From NCBI GenBank assembly GCA_963725065.1, contig CAVRXD010000053.1, positions 248,001 through 312,000 on the forward strand: a stretch of DNA of 64,000 nucleotides, in the 5' to 3' direction. Each line of letters starts with the position of its first letter. Position 1 is the stretch's first letter. Shown here piece by piece: positions 8,427 through 17,248 of the stretch. This DNA is from VAZQ01 sp963725065 (lineage in GTDB: Bacteria; Pseudomonadota; Alphaproteobacteria; Rhizobiales; Xanthobacteraceae). A program made the translations under genes and the position numbers. The notes under the pieces were generated by a model. It had not been told where the DNA came from and ran no database searches. It saw only the letters and a list, made by a program, of their open reading frames with translations.

Positions 8427-9491
8427 ATGTCGACATCCCAGCGCAAGTCTTCCTCCAGTTCGGCAAAGCCCGATCGCCGCAGCGTCGTGCTGACAGGCGC
8501 CGCATTCGTCGGCGCGTCCGCCTTGCCCCGGCCCGCGCCGGCCGCCGACGATGGGCTCGCACCAGCCGCCGATCTCCTCGCCGGCACGCGCAATTTCCTG
8601 TCGAGCCTCGAGCCCGACAAGCGCAAGGCGGCGGCGTTCGCCTGGGACGGCCGCGAGTGGCGCGGCTGGAACTACTTCGGCTCCGCCGGCAACATTAAGC
8701 CGGGCCTGCGCCTCGAGCAGATGAACCCGGCGCAGAAGGCCGCCGCCTGGGATGTGCTGGCGACGCTGCTGTCGCCCGCGGGCCGCGAGAAGGCCAGGAA
8801 CGTCATGACACTGCAGGACGTGCTGGCGGCGAGCGGCAACGGCGCCGGCGAGCGCTCGTCGGAGCGGTTCTCGTTCGCGGTCTACGGCACGCCGGCCGAG
8901 ACCGGGACATGGGGCTTCCGGCTCGAAGGGCATCACCTCACCCAGTCGATCGCCGTGCGCGCCGGACGCATCGTTTCGATCACCCCGTCGTCGTTCTCGG
9001 CCAACCCCAACCGGGTCACGTCGGGACCGTATTCGGGATTGAACACGCTCAAGGACGAGGAAGCGCTGGCGCGGCGGCTGTTCGGCGACCTCGGTCCGAA
9101 GCTGCAGGCCAGGGCGCGCGTGTCCGATACGGCGCTCAGCAACATCCTGTCCTATGCCGGCCGCGAACGCGCGAACGGCCAGGCAGTCGGCCTTCCGGCA
9201 GCGGAGTTGACCTCGGGGCAACGCGATCTGTTGTGGCAGGTGGTCGAGACCTACGCGATCGCGCATGTGTCGCCCGCTCTCGCCGCCGCGCAGCGGGCAC
9301 GGGTCGGCTCCGGCGATCGCGACGCCGTTCACTTCGCCTGGTACGGGCCGAACACGCCGGAGACGGCGTTCGGCTATCGCGTGGTCGGACCTACCTTCGT
9401 CATCGAGATGGGGTCCGTCGACGCCACCGCGCAGCACCTGCACACGATCTACCACGACCTCGGCAACGTGCTCGGACGCGTCAGCGCCTAG
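8427..9491 (+). CDS. DUF3500 family protein with Tat signal
   Basis: The ATG at 8427 is preferred to the GTG at 8412 because a GAGGAGG site (8413-8419) sits correctly before it. The N-terminus (DRRSVVLTGAAFVGASA) is a twin-arginine-like export signal, followed by APAADD at the cleavage region. The mature part of about 310 residues has the family blocks FAWDGREWRGWNYFG, RLEGHHLTQS (a His pair) and HFAWYG. DUF3500 proteins are exported and their activity is unknown. A Bug receptor follows 118 bases downstream; a link is possible but not shown. Confidence 0.8.
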   Translation: MSTSQRKSSSSSAKPDRRSVVLTGAAFVGASALPRPAPAADDGLAPAADLLAGTRNFLSSLEPDKRKAAAFAWDGREWRGWNYFGSAGNIKPGLRLEQMNPAQKAAAWDVLATLLSPAGREKARNVMTLQDVLAASGNGAGERSSERFSFAVYGTPAETGTWGFRLEGHHLTQSIAVRAGRIVSITPSSFSANPNRVTSGPYSGLNTLKDEEALARRLFGDLGPKLQARARVSDTALSNILSYAGRERANGQAVGLPAAELTSGQRDLLWQVVETYAIAHVSPALAAAQRARVGSGDRDAVHFAWYGPNTPETAFGYRVVGPTFVIEMGSVDATAQHLHTIYHDLGNVLGRVSA

Positions 9492-9609
9492 CCCGCATGG
9501 CGCGGGGCGGAATGCGGGTGCGTCATCACGCGCGCCATCAGCCGGATTTCGCAGGCGCTTCATCCGGGCTACGCTCGCCGCAAAAACACCCACAGGGAAG
9601 GAAAACGAC

Positions 9610-10650
9610 GTGCAATTCTTACCATGCGCGAGCTTTATCGCCCTCTTGTCGGCCGGGATCATCGGCGTGGGCGATCGAGCTTGGGCGCAAACCCCCGAAC
9701 AGTTCTATGCCGGCAAGAACATCGATTTCGTGATCGGCTATCCGCCGGGCGGCAGCAACGACACGCTCGGGCGGCTGGTGGCGCGGCACATCGGCAAGCA
9801 CATTCCGGGCAAGCCCAACGTCATTCCGAAGAACATGCCGGGCGCCGGCAGCTTCCTGGCGGTCAACACGGTGTTCAACGTCTCGCCCAAGGACGGCAGC
9901 GTCATCGGCATCGGCGCGCCCACCATGCCGCTCGACGAGCGGCTCGGGACCCAGGGCGTGCGCTTCAAGACCGCCGAGCTCAACTGGATCGGCCGCACCA
10001 ATTCGCTCATCAACATGGTGTTCATGTGGAAGACGTCGCCGGTGCAGACCATCGCCGATGCGCTGAAGACGGAAGCCACGCTGTCGGGCACCGGCGTGGG
10101 CTCCACCGTCTCGATCTATCCCACCGCGCTGAACAACGTGATCGGCACCAGGTTCAAGCTGGTCATGGGCTACAAGGGCTCGAACGAGGCGATGCTCGCG
10201 GTCGAGCGCGGCGAGGTCGAGGGCCACTCCACCTCGTGGACGGCGCTGAAGGTGGCGCATCCCGACTGGGTGCGGGACAAGACGGTCTCGATCCTGGTGC
10301 AGTTTTCGCTCAAGCGGCACCCCGAGCTGCCCGACGTGCCCACCGCCGTCGATCTCGCCCGCAACGACGAGGAGCGCGCCATTCTCAGCGCGATCATGAA
10401 CGCGGCCGAGGTCGGCACCGCGTTCTTCACCACGCCGGGCGCGCCGGCGGATCGCGTCACGGCGCTGCGGCGCGCGTTCGACGCCGCGATGAAGGATCCC
10501 GAGTTGCTCTCCGAGGCGGAGCGGATGAAGGTCGGCATCTCGCCGCTGCCGGGCGAAGAGCTGCAGAAGCTCGTCGCTGATGTCAGCAATCTCTCCCCTG
10601 CCCTGCTGGACAAGGTGCGCGCCGCCTACAGCGCGGGCAAGACCAACTGA
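9610..10650 (+). CDS. Tripartite tricarboxylate transporter receptor (Bug/TctC family)
   Basis: A 346-residue periplasmic binding protein. The GTG start at 9610 follows AGGGAAGG, and residues 1-26 form a signal peptide ending AWA. The family blocks are visible: DFVIGYPPGGSNDTLGR near the start of the mature chain and NMPGAGSF in the first lobe. These receptors bind carboxylates and serve TctAB-type transporters. No TctA or TctB gene is in the window, so it is an orphan receptor, as is common in the family. Confidence 0.85.
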   Translation: MQFLPCASFIALLSAGIIGVGDRAWAQTPEQFYAGKNIDFVIGYPPGGSNDTLGRLVARHIGKHIPGKPNVIPKNMPGAGSFLAVNTVFNVSPKDGSVIGIGAPTMPLDERLGTQGVRFKTAELNWIGRTNSLINMVFMWKTSPVQTIADALKTEATLSGTGVGSTVSIYPTALNNVIGTRFKLVMGYKGSNEAMLAVERGEVEGHSTSWTALKVAHPDWVRDKTVSILVQFSLKRHPELPDVPTAVDLARNDEERAILSAIMNAAEVGTAFFTTPGAPADRVTALRRAFDAAMKDPELLSEAERMKVGISPLPGEELQKLVADVSNLSPALLDKVRAAYSAGKTN

Positions 10651-10708
10651 CGGTATGTGTGCGGACGGCAGATCGGGCGCGCGAACGAAGCGGCACAGCG
10701 CCGGCGCG

Positions 10709-11170
10709 TCACTCCAAAATCTCGACGTCGTACTTTGCGACCAGCGCCTTGATCGCGGCGTGATCGTCATCATCGACGCCATCGACGTCGATGAAGTAGT
10801 TGGCAAACCGCCCGGGGATGACTGTCAGGAGCAGGTGCGCGTCCTGCGATCCGACGTTGCGGAACGTGTGCGGAATGTCGCGCGGACCGACCACGATGGC
10901 GCCGGCCGTGGCCGTCACCTTCTGCCCGCCGATGGTGATCTCGAACTCTCCCTCCAGGACGTAGAAGATTTCGGTTTCATGGCGGTGGACATGGAGCGGC
11001 GGCCCGTGTCCCGGCGGGATCTTCTGCTCCAGGATGGCGTACGCCCCGCCGGTCTCCTCGCTCGTGACCTTGAACGTGCTCTGGTCGCGCAGCACGCCGA
11101 CCACTTTGCCCTCGCCGGGTCCGCGAATGATCGGAACGGTGGTTTCGGTCTCGGGGAGAAATTTGGCCAT
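10709..11170 (-). CDS. Cupin-domain protein
   Basis: A 153-residue single-domain beta-barrel protein. The first cupin motif is HVHRHETEIFYVLEGE, giving two His and a Glu as metal ligands, and the second is PRDIPHTFRN with the last His. The ATG at 11170 is chosen over 11194 because GAGAAGGACG precedes it. Many such proteins are small dioxygenases, isomerases or binding proteins; nothing here fixes the role. It stands between unlinked genes. Confidence 0.78.
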   Translation of the reverse strand: MAKFLPETETTVPIIRGPGEGKVVGVLRDQSTFKVTSEETGGAYAILEQKIPPGHGPPLHVHRHETEIFYVLEGEFEITIGGQKVTATAGAIVVGPRDIPHTFRNVGSQDAHLLLTVIPGRFANYFIDVDGVDDDDHAAIKALVAKYDVEILE

Positions 11171-11261
11171 CGCGTCCTTCTCATATCTCGTCACGCCCGC
11201 CCTGGGACGCTCGCGTGTGCGCTCCGTGCCTTACGAGCAAATGCCGCTACCACCCGACGCT

Positions 11262-11360
11262 GTCATTCCGGGGCCGAGCGAAGCGAGGAGCCCGGAATCC
11301 ATAATCACGAGCTGGGAGTATGGATTCCGGGCCCGCCGCTACGCGGCGTCCCGGAATGAC
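11262..11360. repeat. Interspersed inverted repeat with GTCAT/ATGAC ends
   Basis: The arms 11262-11302 (beginning GTCATTCCGGGGC, ending GGAATCCAT) and 11320-11360 (ATGGATTCCGGG to CCCGGAATGAC) are near-perfect inverted copies around 17 bases. The same end pattern recurs at 19401-19508 and 25609-25722, so this is one member of a dispersed family. A second short repeat (GGATTACGCC to CTCATCCGCC) follows at about 11401-11440. Confidence 0.65.
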
Positions 11361-11454
11361 AACGGAGAGATATTGAGCCGTCGCCAGCGATCGAGGCGTG
11401 GTGGATTACGCCATAGCGCGTCGAAGGCTCATCCGCCCTACGAGATGCGCCCCC

Positions 11455-11856
11455 TCACTCCGGCTTGAAGTTCATGGCGACGCCGTTGATGCAGTAGCGC
11501 AGATGCGTCGGCGGCGGGCCGTCCTCGAACACGTGGCCGAGATGGCTGCCGCAGCGGCTGCAATGGACCTCGGTGCGGACCATGCCGTAGCTGCGGTCGG
11601 ACGTGGTTTCGACCGCGCCCGCAACCGGATCGTTGAAGCTCGGCCAGCCGGTGCCGCTCTCGAACTTCTTCTTGGATGCGAACAGCTCCTGCCCGCACCC
11701 CGCGCAGGAAAACGTGCCGGCGCGCTTCTCGTAGTTCAGCGCGCAGGTGCCGGGCCGCTCGGTGCCGTGGCCGCGAAGAATATCGTACTGCTCGGGGGTG
11801 AGCAGCTTGCGCCACTCCTCGTCACTGTGGGTGACCGGGAAACGTTTCTCTTCCAT
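11455..11856 (-). CDS. msrB: Peptide-methionine (R)-S-oxide reductase MsrB
   Basis: A 133-residue cytosolic enzyme that reduces the R form of methionine sulfoxide in proteins. Cys51/Cys54 and Cys99/Cys102 are the structural zinc ligands. The catalytic Cys122 lies in RYCINGVAMNF, and GTGWPSF at 68-74 is the substrate-binding loop. The length is exactly that of free-standing MsrB. AGGAGA lies a few bases before the ATG. The VOC gene upstream on the same strand is 33 bases away, so the two may share a transcript. Confidence 0.95.
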   Translation of the reverse strand: MEEKRFPVTHSDEEWRKLLTPEQYDILRGHGTERPGTCALNYEKRAGTFSCAGCGQELFASKKKFESGTGWPSFNDPVAGAVETTSDRSYGMVRTEVHCSRCGSHLGHVFEDGPPPTHLRYCINGVAMNFKPE

Positions 11857-11889
11857 TCTCCTACTCCTTACGTCGGCGCCGTCACCGGC

Positions 11890-12279
11890 TCAGGCGGCAT
11901 TGCGATCGAGCAACTCGATCGAGACGCCCTGCGGCGCGCGCAGGAAGGCAACGCGCACGCCCGGCCGCACCGTGGTGGGCTCCCGGCTGAACTCGGCGCC
12001 CTTGGCCTTGAGCTCGGCGACGACCGCATCGATGCCGCTCACCAGCAGACCGAAATGATCCAGGCCCTGATAGGGCGTGGTCGGCGGCGGGTTGACGCCA
12101 TCGCCGGCCGCGACCGGCGCAATGAATATATTGGTACCGCCGAGCTTGAGGTCAATGCGCGGCTTGTCGCCCTGCATGGTGCGGATCACCTCGGCGCCGA
12201 ACATCTTTTCGTAGTAGCTGGCGGTCGCCTCCGGATCCGGGCTGCGCAGATGAATGTGATCGTAGGTGAACTTGGCCAT
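11890..12279 (-). CDS. VOC family (glyoxalase/dioxygenase-like) protein
   Basis: A 129-residue protein made of two beta-alpha-beta-beta-beta units, from YDHIHLRSPDPEATASYY at the start to LDHFGLLVSGIDA in the second. HIHL, LDHFG and the terminal ISIEL-like strand (GVSIELL) supply the usual His and Glu metal ligands. AAGGAGAAAAGACG precedes the ATG at 12279. The fold covers glyoxalase I, dioxygenases, epimerases and resistance proteins; substrate unknown. It is probably co-transcribed with msrB. Confidence 0.8.
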   Translation of the reverse strand: MAKFTYDHIHLRSPDPEATASYYEKMFGAEVIRTMQGDKPRIDLKLGGTNIFIAPVAAGDGVNPPPTTPYQGLDHFGLLVSGIDAVVAELKAKGAEFSREPTTVRPGVRVAFLRAPQGVSIELLDRNAA

Positions 12280-12416
12280 CGTCTTTTCTCCTTGGTGTCG
12301 GTTGAGGGTAGCGGGGAATTGGCGGGGACGAAATCGGGAAGTGCGTAGGGCGGCTGGGGCGCAGCCGCAACCCGCCGGTGATCGGGCCACGAACGGCGCG
12401 CTACGCCCAATCCGCT

Positions 12417-13583
12417 CTACGATGCGACCGCGGCCGGCTGCAGGCCGAGCTCGCGCAGGATGTCCTCGTTGTGCTGGCCGAGCGCGGGCGGCGGGGTGTC
12501 GATGCGGGGGCCGCCATGGGCGAAGGTGAAGGCGGCCACCGGCACCGCGAACCCACCCTCGATGCCGTCGGCGGCGGCATGGCGATGGACGACGCCGCGG
12601 GCTTGGAGCTGCGGGTCGGCCAGCGCCTCGCCCATGGTGCGCACGCGCGCCGCCGGGACGTGGCGGGCCTGCAGGAACGCCTCCCACTCGTCGGCGGTGC
12701 GCGAGAGCATGATCTCCGACAGCACGGCGATCTCGCGCTCGTGATCGGCGTCGCGCTCGTCGTTGGTGCGCTTGATCATGTCGGGACGCCCCAGCACCGT
12801 CCACAGCCGGCGCTGCTGGCGCAGGTTGCTGGCGCCCAGCATCACCAGCCCCTCCCTGGTCTCGAACGCACCGTTGGTGGCGTGGGGATGGCGGTTGCCG
12901 TGGGGCTTGGGATGCACGCCGTTGCGCAGGTAGCCGGTGAGATGCGAGCTCATCAGGATCATCGCCACGTCGAGCATGGCCATGTCGATGCGCTGGCCAC
13001 GCCCGGTGCGCTCGCGCTGGAACAGCGCGGCCGACAGCGCGAAGGCGCCGGTCATGCCGGTGGCGTAGTCGACCGCCGGCGCGCCGATCTTCACGGGATG
13101 CACGTCGGTGGTGCCGGTCATCGCCATGATGCCCGAGGTGGCCTGGATCACGTGGTCGTAGGCGGTCTGGCCACCGCGCGGCCCGTTCTGGCCGAAGGCC
13201 GAGAACGAGGCGTAGATCAGCCGCGGATTGATGGCGGCGAGCGCCTCGTAGCCGAGCCCCAGCGCCTCGAAGGCGCCGGGCCGGTAGTTCTCCACGAACA
13301 CATCAGCGGTGGCGACCAGCTTCTTGAGGACCTCGCGATCGCCGGCCTGCTTCAGGTCGAGCGCGATCGAGCGCTTGTTGGAGGCCTGCGTGAGGAAGGC
13401 GGTGCCCATGTTACGGCGGTTGAGCGCCTTGTCGGTGCCGGAGCCGCGGCTCTGGTCGGGATCGTCGGGATGCTCGACCTTGATCACGTCGGCGCCCAGC
13501 ACGGCGAGCTGGTAGGCCGCGAACGGCCCCGCCAGTACGTGGGTCACGTCGATCACCCGGATGCCCTCGAACGGTCGCGTCAT
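12417..13583 (-). CDS. CaiB/BaiF family acyl-CoA transferase (class III)
   Basis: A 388-residue enzyme that moves CoA between carboxylic acids. It opens with GIRVIDVTHVLAGPFA, the family signature, has EHPDD and RGSGTDK in the CoA-binding half, FVENYRPGA, and VDYATGMTGA where the Asp forms the mixed anhydride. The ATG at 13583 is used rather than an upstream ATG because it begins at the conserved N-terminus (MTRPFEGIRV) and has a GGAGGAGA site. Its substrate is unknown. Two palindromic elements lie directly upstream. Confidence 0.88.
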   Translation of the reverse strand: MTRPFEGIRVIDVTHVLAGPFAAYQLAVLGADVIKVEHPDDPDQSRGSGTDKALNRRNMGTAFLTQASNKRSIALDLKQAGDREVLKKLVATADVFVENYRPGAFEALGLGYEALAAINPRLIYASFSAFGQNGPRGGQTAYDHVIQATSGIMAMTGTTDVHPVKIGAPAVDYATGMTGAFALSAALFQRERTGRGQRIDMAMLDVAMILMSSHLTGYLRNGVHPKPHGNRHPHATNGAFETREGLVMLGASNLRQQRRLWTVLGRPDMIKRTNDERDADHEREIAVLSEIMLSRTADEWEAFLQARHVPAARVRTMGEALADPQLQARGVVHRHAAADGIEGGFAVPVAAFTFAHGGPRIDTPPPALGQHNEDILRELGLQPAAVAS

Positions 13584-13597
13584 TGCGCGTCTCCTCC

Positions 13598-13673
13598 CTA
13601 GTGTCCCGATTCCGAAGTTCGCCCCCCCTTGCGGCACCCTCCGATGCGAACTTCGGAATCAAAGGGACACTAG
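13598..13673. repeat. Palindromic element 1, CTAGTG...CACTAG type
   Basis: A 76-base imperfect palindrome. CTAGTGTCCCGATTCCGAAG at the left is mirrored by CTTCGGAATC, three extra bases, and GGGACACTAG at the right. The size, the closed ends and the tandem second copy suggest a non-autonomous palindromic element. It lies within 15 bases of the CoA transferase start and could place a hairpin in its leader. Confidence 0.6.
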
Positions 13674-13686
13674 CAATTTTATGATT

Positions 13687-13764
13687 CTAGTGCGGTCTTT
13701 GGATTTGAAGTTCCTAAACGAGCACGCGGCTACGATGATAGGAACTTCAAATCCACCGCACTAG
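13687..13764. repeat. Palindromic element 2, CTAGTG...CACTAG type
   Basis: A 78-base partner of the element at 13598-13673, with CTAGTGCGG, GGATTTGAAGTTCCT at the left and AGGAACTTCAAATCC, CCGCACTAG at the right. It shares the CTAGTG ends and a GAAGTTC core with its neighbour but not the rest, so the two are related yet diverged. Between it and the GntR gene there is only a short GC-rich stretch. Confidence 0.6.
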
Positions 13765-13855
13765 GTCCGGCCGCACTCCCTGTCGGGCAAGCGTAGCCCG
13801 GATGGAGCGGCAGCGAAATCGGGGGTGCGCGCGTCGATGCGGACGAAGGAGCGGA

Positions 13856-14578
13856 TTACCGAAAGGCTTGCGGCCGATCGGCGGCGCCTGCGCCGCCCAC
13901 ATCGCCCGCCACGGTCGTGATCGGGCCTGGCGCCGTCAGCTCCAGCCCGAAGACGTAGTCGCGCGACGCCGCCCGCACGAAGTTGACATGGGTGCGCATG
14001 ACCGCGCTGGCGCGCTCCCCGTCGCCCTTCAGGATGGCGCCGACGATGGCATCGTGCTCCTCGTGCGACCTCGCCAGGCGATCGGGGATGGCGAACTGGG
14101 CGCGCCGGAACGGCGCGATGCGCTGCCGGATGCCGACCGTCGTCGCCAGCAGGAACTCGTTGTGGGCGCCGCGATAGATGACGTCGTGAAACTCGAAATT
14201 GACCGTCCGGTAGCTCTCGGTGTCGTTGCCGCGAACGGCGTCGAGCGAGCGGCGGTGAACGAACTCGAGGTTGACCCGCTCGGCCGGCGACATCCGCTGC
14301 GCCGCCAGCCGCGCGCACGACGCCTCGAGCTCGCCCATGACCTCGAACATCTCGGCCAGCGTCGATTCCGTCGGCAACGACACGATCACGCCGCGGCGCG
14401 GCCGCATCTCCACCAGGCCGGCCGAGGTCAACTGCCGCAGCGCCTCGCGCACCGGCGTGCGGGAGAGCCCGAAGCGTTTGGCGAGCCCGTTCTCGTCGAG
14501 CCGTGCGCCGGGCGGATAGACCCCGCGCAGGATATCGTCCGCCAGCCGCTGGCGGATCGTTTCCGCCAAGGTGGTCAT
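13856..14578 (-). CDS. GntR-family regulator, FadR/FCD type
   Basis: A 240-residue transcription factor. The N-terminal winged helix (ARLDENGLAKRFGLSRTPVR, then EALRQLTSAGLVEM) is the GntR DNA-binding motif, and the helical C-terminal half with FEFHDVIYRGAHN and SHEEHDAIVGAI supplies the Asp and His ligands of an FCD effector domain that binds small carboxylates through a metal. The ATG at 14578 is chosen because it begins just before the DNA-binding domain. It ends the nitrilase/ABC operon and probably represses it until the substrate or product appears. Confidence 0.85.
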   Translation of the reverse strand: MTTLAETIRQRLADDILRGVYPPGARLDENGLAKRFGLSRTPVREALRQLTSAGLVEMRPRRGVIVSLPTESTLAEMFEVMGELEASCARLAAQRMSPAERVNLEFVHRRSLDAVRGNDTESYRTVNFEFHDVIYRGAHNEFLLATTVGIRQRIAPFRRAQFAIPDRLARSHEEHDAIVGAILKGDGERASAVMRTHVNFVRAASRDYVFGLELTAPGPITTVAGDVGGAGAADRPQAFR

Positions 14579-14618
14579 ATCAGCTCCCGAGGTCGGGCCC
14601 ACGAGCCGGGGCGCGCGC

Positions 14619-16316
14619 TCATTCCGCCGCCTCCGCGCGCGGCGACGACTCCACCAATGCCGCATAGGTCCGGGTCAGGCGGTTGGCGAACATGTCGACC
14701 TTGGGGATCATCTGCTTCTGGCGGCAAACCGCGAGATCGATGAACATCGGCATGACCGTGCCCATGGCCAGCGAGCGCGGCACCACCTGGTTGATGTCCC
14801 ACAGGGGAAATCCGGTCGGCGGCACGACCATGCTGCCGCCGGGATAGGGACTGTCGAGACGGTTGGCGAGCACGAGCGCGACGCGGTTGTCGGCGGCGCG
14901 GGGCACCGCGATCAATTCGCGCTCGAACGGCTCGCGCATGGCGGCGGGCCACAGCACGATATCGGCGGCGGCGGCGGCAAGGCAGCGCGACGTCTCCGGG
15001 AACAGCGCGTCGTAACCGCTCATGATCCCGATCCGGCCGAACGGCGTCTCGAACACCGGATAGGCGTCGCCGGCCTCCGCCCAAGCGCGCTCTTCCGCGG
15101 TCAGATGGGTCTTGCGGTAGCGGCCGATCTCCGCGCCATCGGGGCCGAGCAGAATGGTGGCGGGGAACAGGTGGCCCGCCTCGCGCACCACGGTGGGCAG
15201 GGCGATGACGCAGCCGTAGCGCTTGGCGATAGCCGCAGCGGTGGCAATGTGCGTGGGCGCGAGGTCGGCGGCGCGCGCGGCCTCCGCCGCATCCGGCGCC
15301 CAGGCGCCGATCAGCGCGTATTCCGGCAGCGTGAGAACCTTGGCGCCGAGCTTGGCGGTGTGGTCGAGCATCGCGAACACATCGTCGGGGCCCACGCCGT
15401 CCGCCACGTGGATCTGCACCGCGGCCACCTTGCTGGCCGCGCGCGCCGGCACGATCGGCTCGTGGGCGGTTCCGGCAACCGGCGTGTCCTGGTAGTTCTC
15501 GACCAGGATGCCGTAGGTCGCGGGGCGGCGGTCGGCGAACTTGTCGTTGCCGGCGTAGATCGACTTGTCGTGCGCCAGTTCCGGAAACACATCGGCGACG
15601 ATCACGCCGTGGCGGTCGTAGGGCATCTTGGCGACGACGCGGCCCTTCGGGTCCACGATCATGCTGCCGCCGGGGTAATAGATCGAGCGCTCGTAGCCGG
15701 CCTTGGTCGCGGCCACCAGCCAGACGCCGTTCTCGTAGGAGCGCGCCGGCCCCCACATGTCGGCCTGGTCCATGGCGAAGAAGTTCGCCATGTCGACGAT
15801 GATCTCCGCGCCCTGCAGCGCGAGGCTGCGGGCGATCTCCGGAATGCGCCCGTCGAAGCAGATCAGCAGCCCGATGCGTCCCAGGTCGGTATCCACGACC
15901 GGGCATCCGCGCTCGCCGAAGGCGAACCAGTTCTGGTCATGGGTGGCGAGAAACTGCTTGTGGTAGTGGATCGCGACCTCGCCCTTGCGATCGAGCATGA
16001 TGCCGGAATTGAAGATCCGCCGGCGGGACGGATCCCATTCGGTGATGCCGCTGGCGATGAAGATGCCGTGCCTGCGCGCGAGCGCCGCCATCGCGGAGAC
16101 GAAGCGGCCGTCCGGCACGGTCTCGGCGAGCGCGCGGCAATGCTCGGCGGAATCGAACAGATAGCCGGTGTCCATGCATTCCGGCAGCACCACCAGCTCC
16201 GCGCCCTGGCGCAGCGCATCGTTCACGAGCTGCGTCGCGAGCTCGATGTTGTGCTCGATGTCGCCGAGGCGGGCCAGGGTCTGGGCGGCGGCGGCACGGA
16301 AACGCTTTTTCTTCAT
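14619..16316 (-). CDS. Tandem-domain nitrilase-superfamily hydrolase, second domain lacking the catalytic Cys
   Basis: A 565-residue cytosolic protein with two complete carbon-nitrogen hydrolase domains. The first (about 5-255) has the full triad Glu46 (LPECMDTG), Lys120 (HYHKQF) and Cys153 (LLICFDGR). The second (about 295-545) keeps Glu332 (LPEYALIG) and Lys402 (YRKTHL), but the aligned nucleophile position is Gly434 (IMSGYDALFPE), so it should be inactive and may serve assembly or binding. Single-domain nitrilases are usually 260-350 residues. It is the last enzyme after an ABC importer and before a GntR regulator, which points to use of an imported nitrile, amide or carbamoyl compound. 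Confidence 0.85.
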   Translation of the reverse strand: MKKKRFRAAAAQTLARLGDIEHNIELATQLVNDALRQGAELVVLPECMDTGYLFDSAEHCRALAETVPDGRFVSAMAALARRHGIFIASGITEWDPSRRRIFNSGIMLDRKGEVAIHYHKQFLATHDQNWFAFGERGCPVVDTDLGRIGLLICFDGRIPEIARSLALQGAEIIVDMANFFAMDQADMWGPARSYENGVWLVAATKAGYERSIYYPGGSMIVDPKGRVVAKMPYDRHGVIVADVFPELAHDKSIYAGNDKFADRRPATYGILVENYQDTPVAGTAHEPIVPARAASKVAAVQIHVADGVGPDDVFAMLDHTAKLGAKVLTLPEYALIGAWAPDAAEAARAADLAPTHIATAAAIAKRYGCVIALPTVVREAGHLFPATILLGPDGAEIGRYRKTHLTAEERAWAEAGDAYPVFETPFGRIGIMSGYDALFPETSRCLAAAAADIVLWPAAMREPFERELIAVPRAADNRVALVLANRLDSPYPGGSMVVPPTGFPLWDINQVVPRSLAMGTVMPMFIDLAVCRQKQMIPKVDMFANRLTRTYAALVESSPRAEAAE

Positions 16317-16363
16317 TGGGTTCTCCCTCTACGCGGCGCCGGCATCCGGCGTTCAGTTGGCGA

Positions 16364-17204
16364 TCAATTCGCGATCTGGCGTTGGAAAACCGCCAGGCAA
16401 TGGCTCTTGAGCGCGACGAAGCGCGGGTCGATCACGCTCTCGGTGTTGCGCGGCCAGGGCAGGTCGATGTCGACGAAGTCGGCCACCCGCGTCGGCCGCC
16501 GCGTCAAGCAGCAGGACGTGGTTGGCGAGTTGCACCGCCTCCTCGAGATCGTGCGAGACCAGGAGCGTCGTCGTCTTGGTCTTCATGAACATCCGCTGCA
16601 GCTGCTCGCGCATGAACAGCGTCATCTCGTAGTCGAGCGCCGAGAACGGCTCGTCGAGAAACAGCACCTCGGGGTTGGTCACCAGCGCGCGCAGGATCGA
16701 CACGGTCTGCTGCTGGCCGCCGGAGAGCATGTAGGGATAGCTGTTGAGGTCGATCTTGACGCCGAAATCCGCGAGCAGCTGCTCGACCCGCTGGTTGCGC
16801 TCGCGCCGCGACAGGCCCATGAGCTTCAGCGGATAATGGATGTTGTCGATGGCGCGCAGCCAGGGAAACAGTGCGTCGCGGTAGTTCTGGAACACGTAGG
16901 ACAGCCGCGTCTCCTGGATGGTCTGGCCGTCGAACAGGACCTGGCCGGCATCGACTGGCATCAGGCCGGAGATCATGTTGATCAGCGTGCTCTTGCCACA
17001 ACCGTTCGGCCCGAAGATCGAGATGAACTCGCCTTGCGGCAGATCGAGGTCGAACTTGTCGTAGATGACGGTGTCGTTGAACGACTTGCTCAGGCCGCGA
17101 ATGGTGATGACGGGACGCCGCGCGGACACGGGATCCCCGGCGGCCGGCGCGGACGGGATGTCCGCGCCGCCGACGGCGATCAGCTGAGTTGCAGCTCCCG
17201 GCAT
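16364..17204 (-). pseudogene. ABC transporter ATPase (SsuB/TauB type), C-terminal frameshift
   Basis: The ATP-binding subunit of the importer. Walker A is GPNGCGKST, the Q-loop is VFQNYRDALFPW, the signature is LSGGQQQ, Walker B is VLFLDEP, and the switch His is in LLVSHDLEEA. After VLLL (near 16507) the frame runs into unrelated sequence; dropping one base at about 16503-16507 restores TRRPTRVADFVDIDLPWPRN and a normal end at 16364, giving about 280 residues. All motifs needed for ATP hydrolysis lie before the shift. It sits between the receptor and the nitrilase gene and is likely functional in reality. Confidence 0.8.
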
Positions 17205-17248
17205 GGGACCCGTCCTCTAGCTCTTGCGCAGATGCGGAGCGTCGACGC

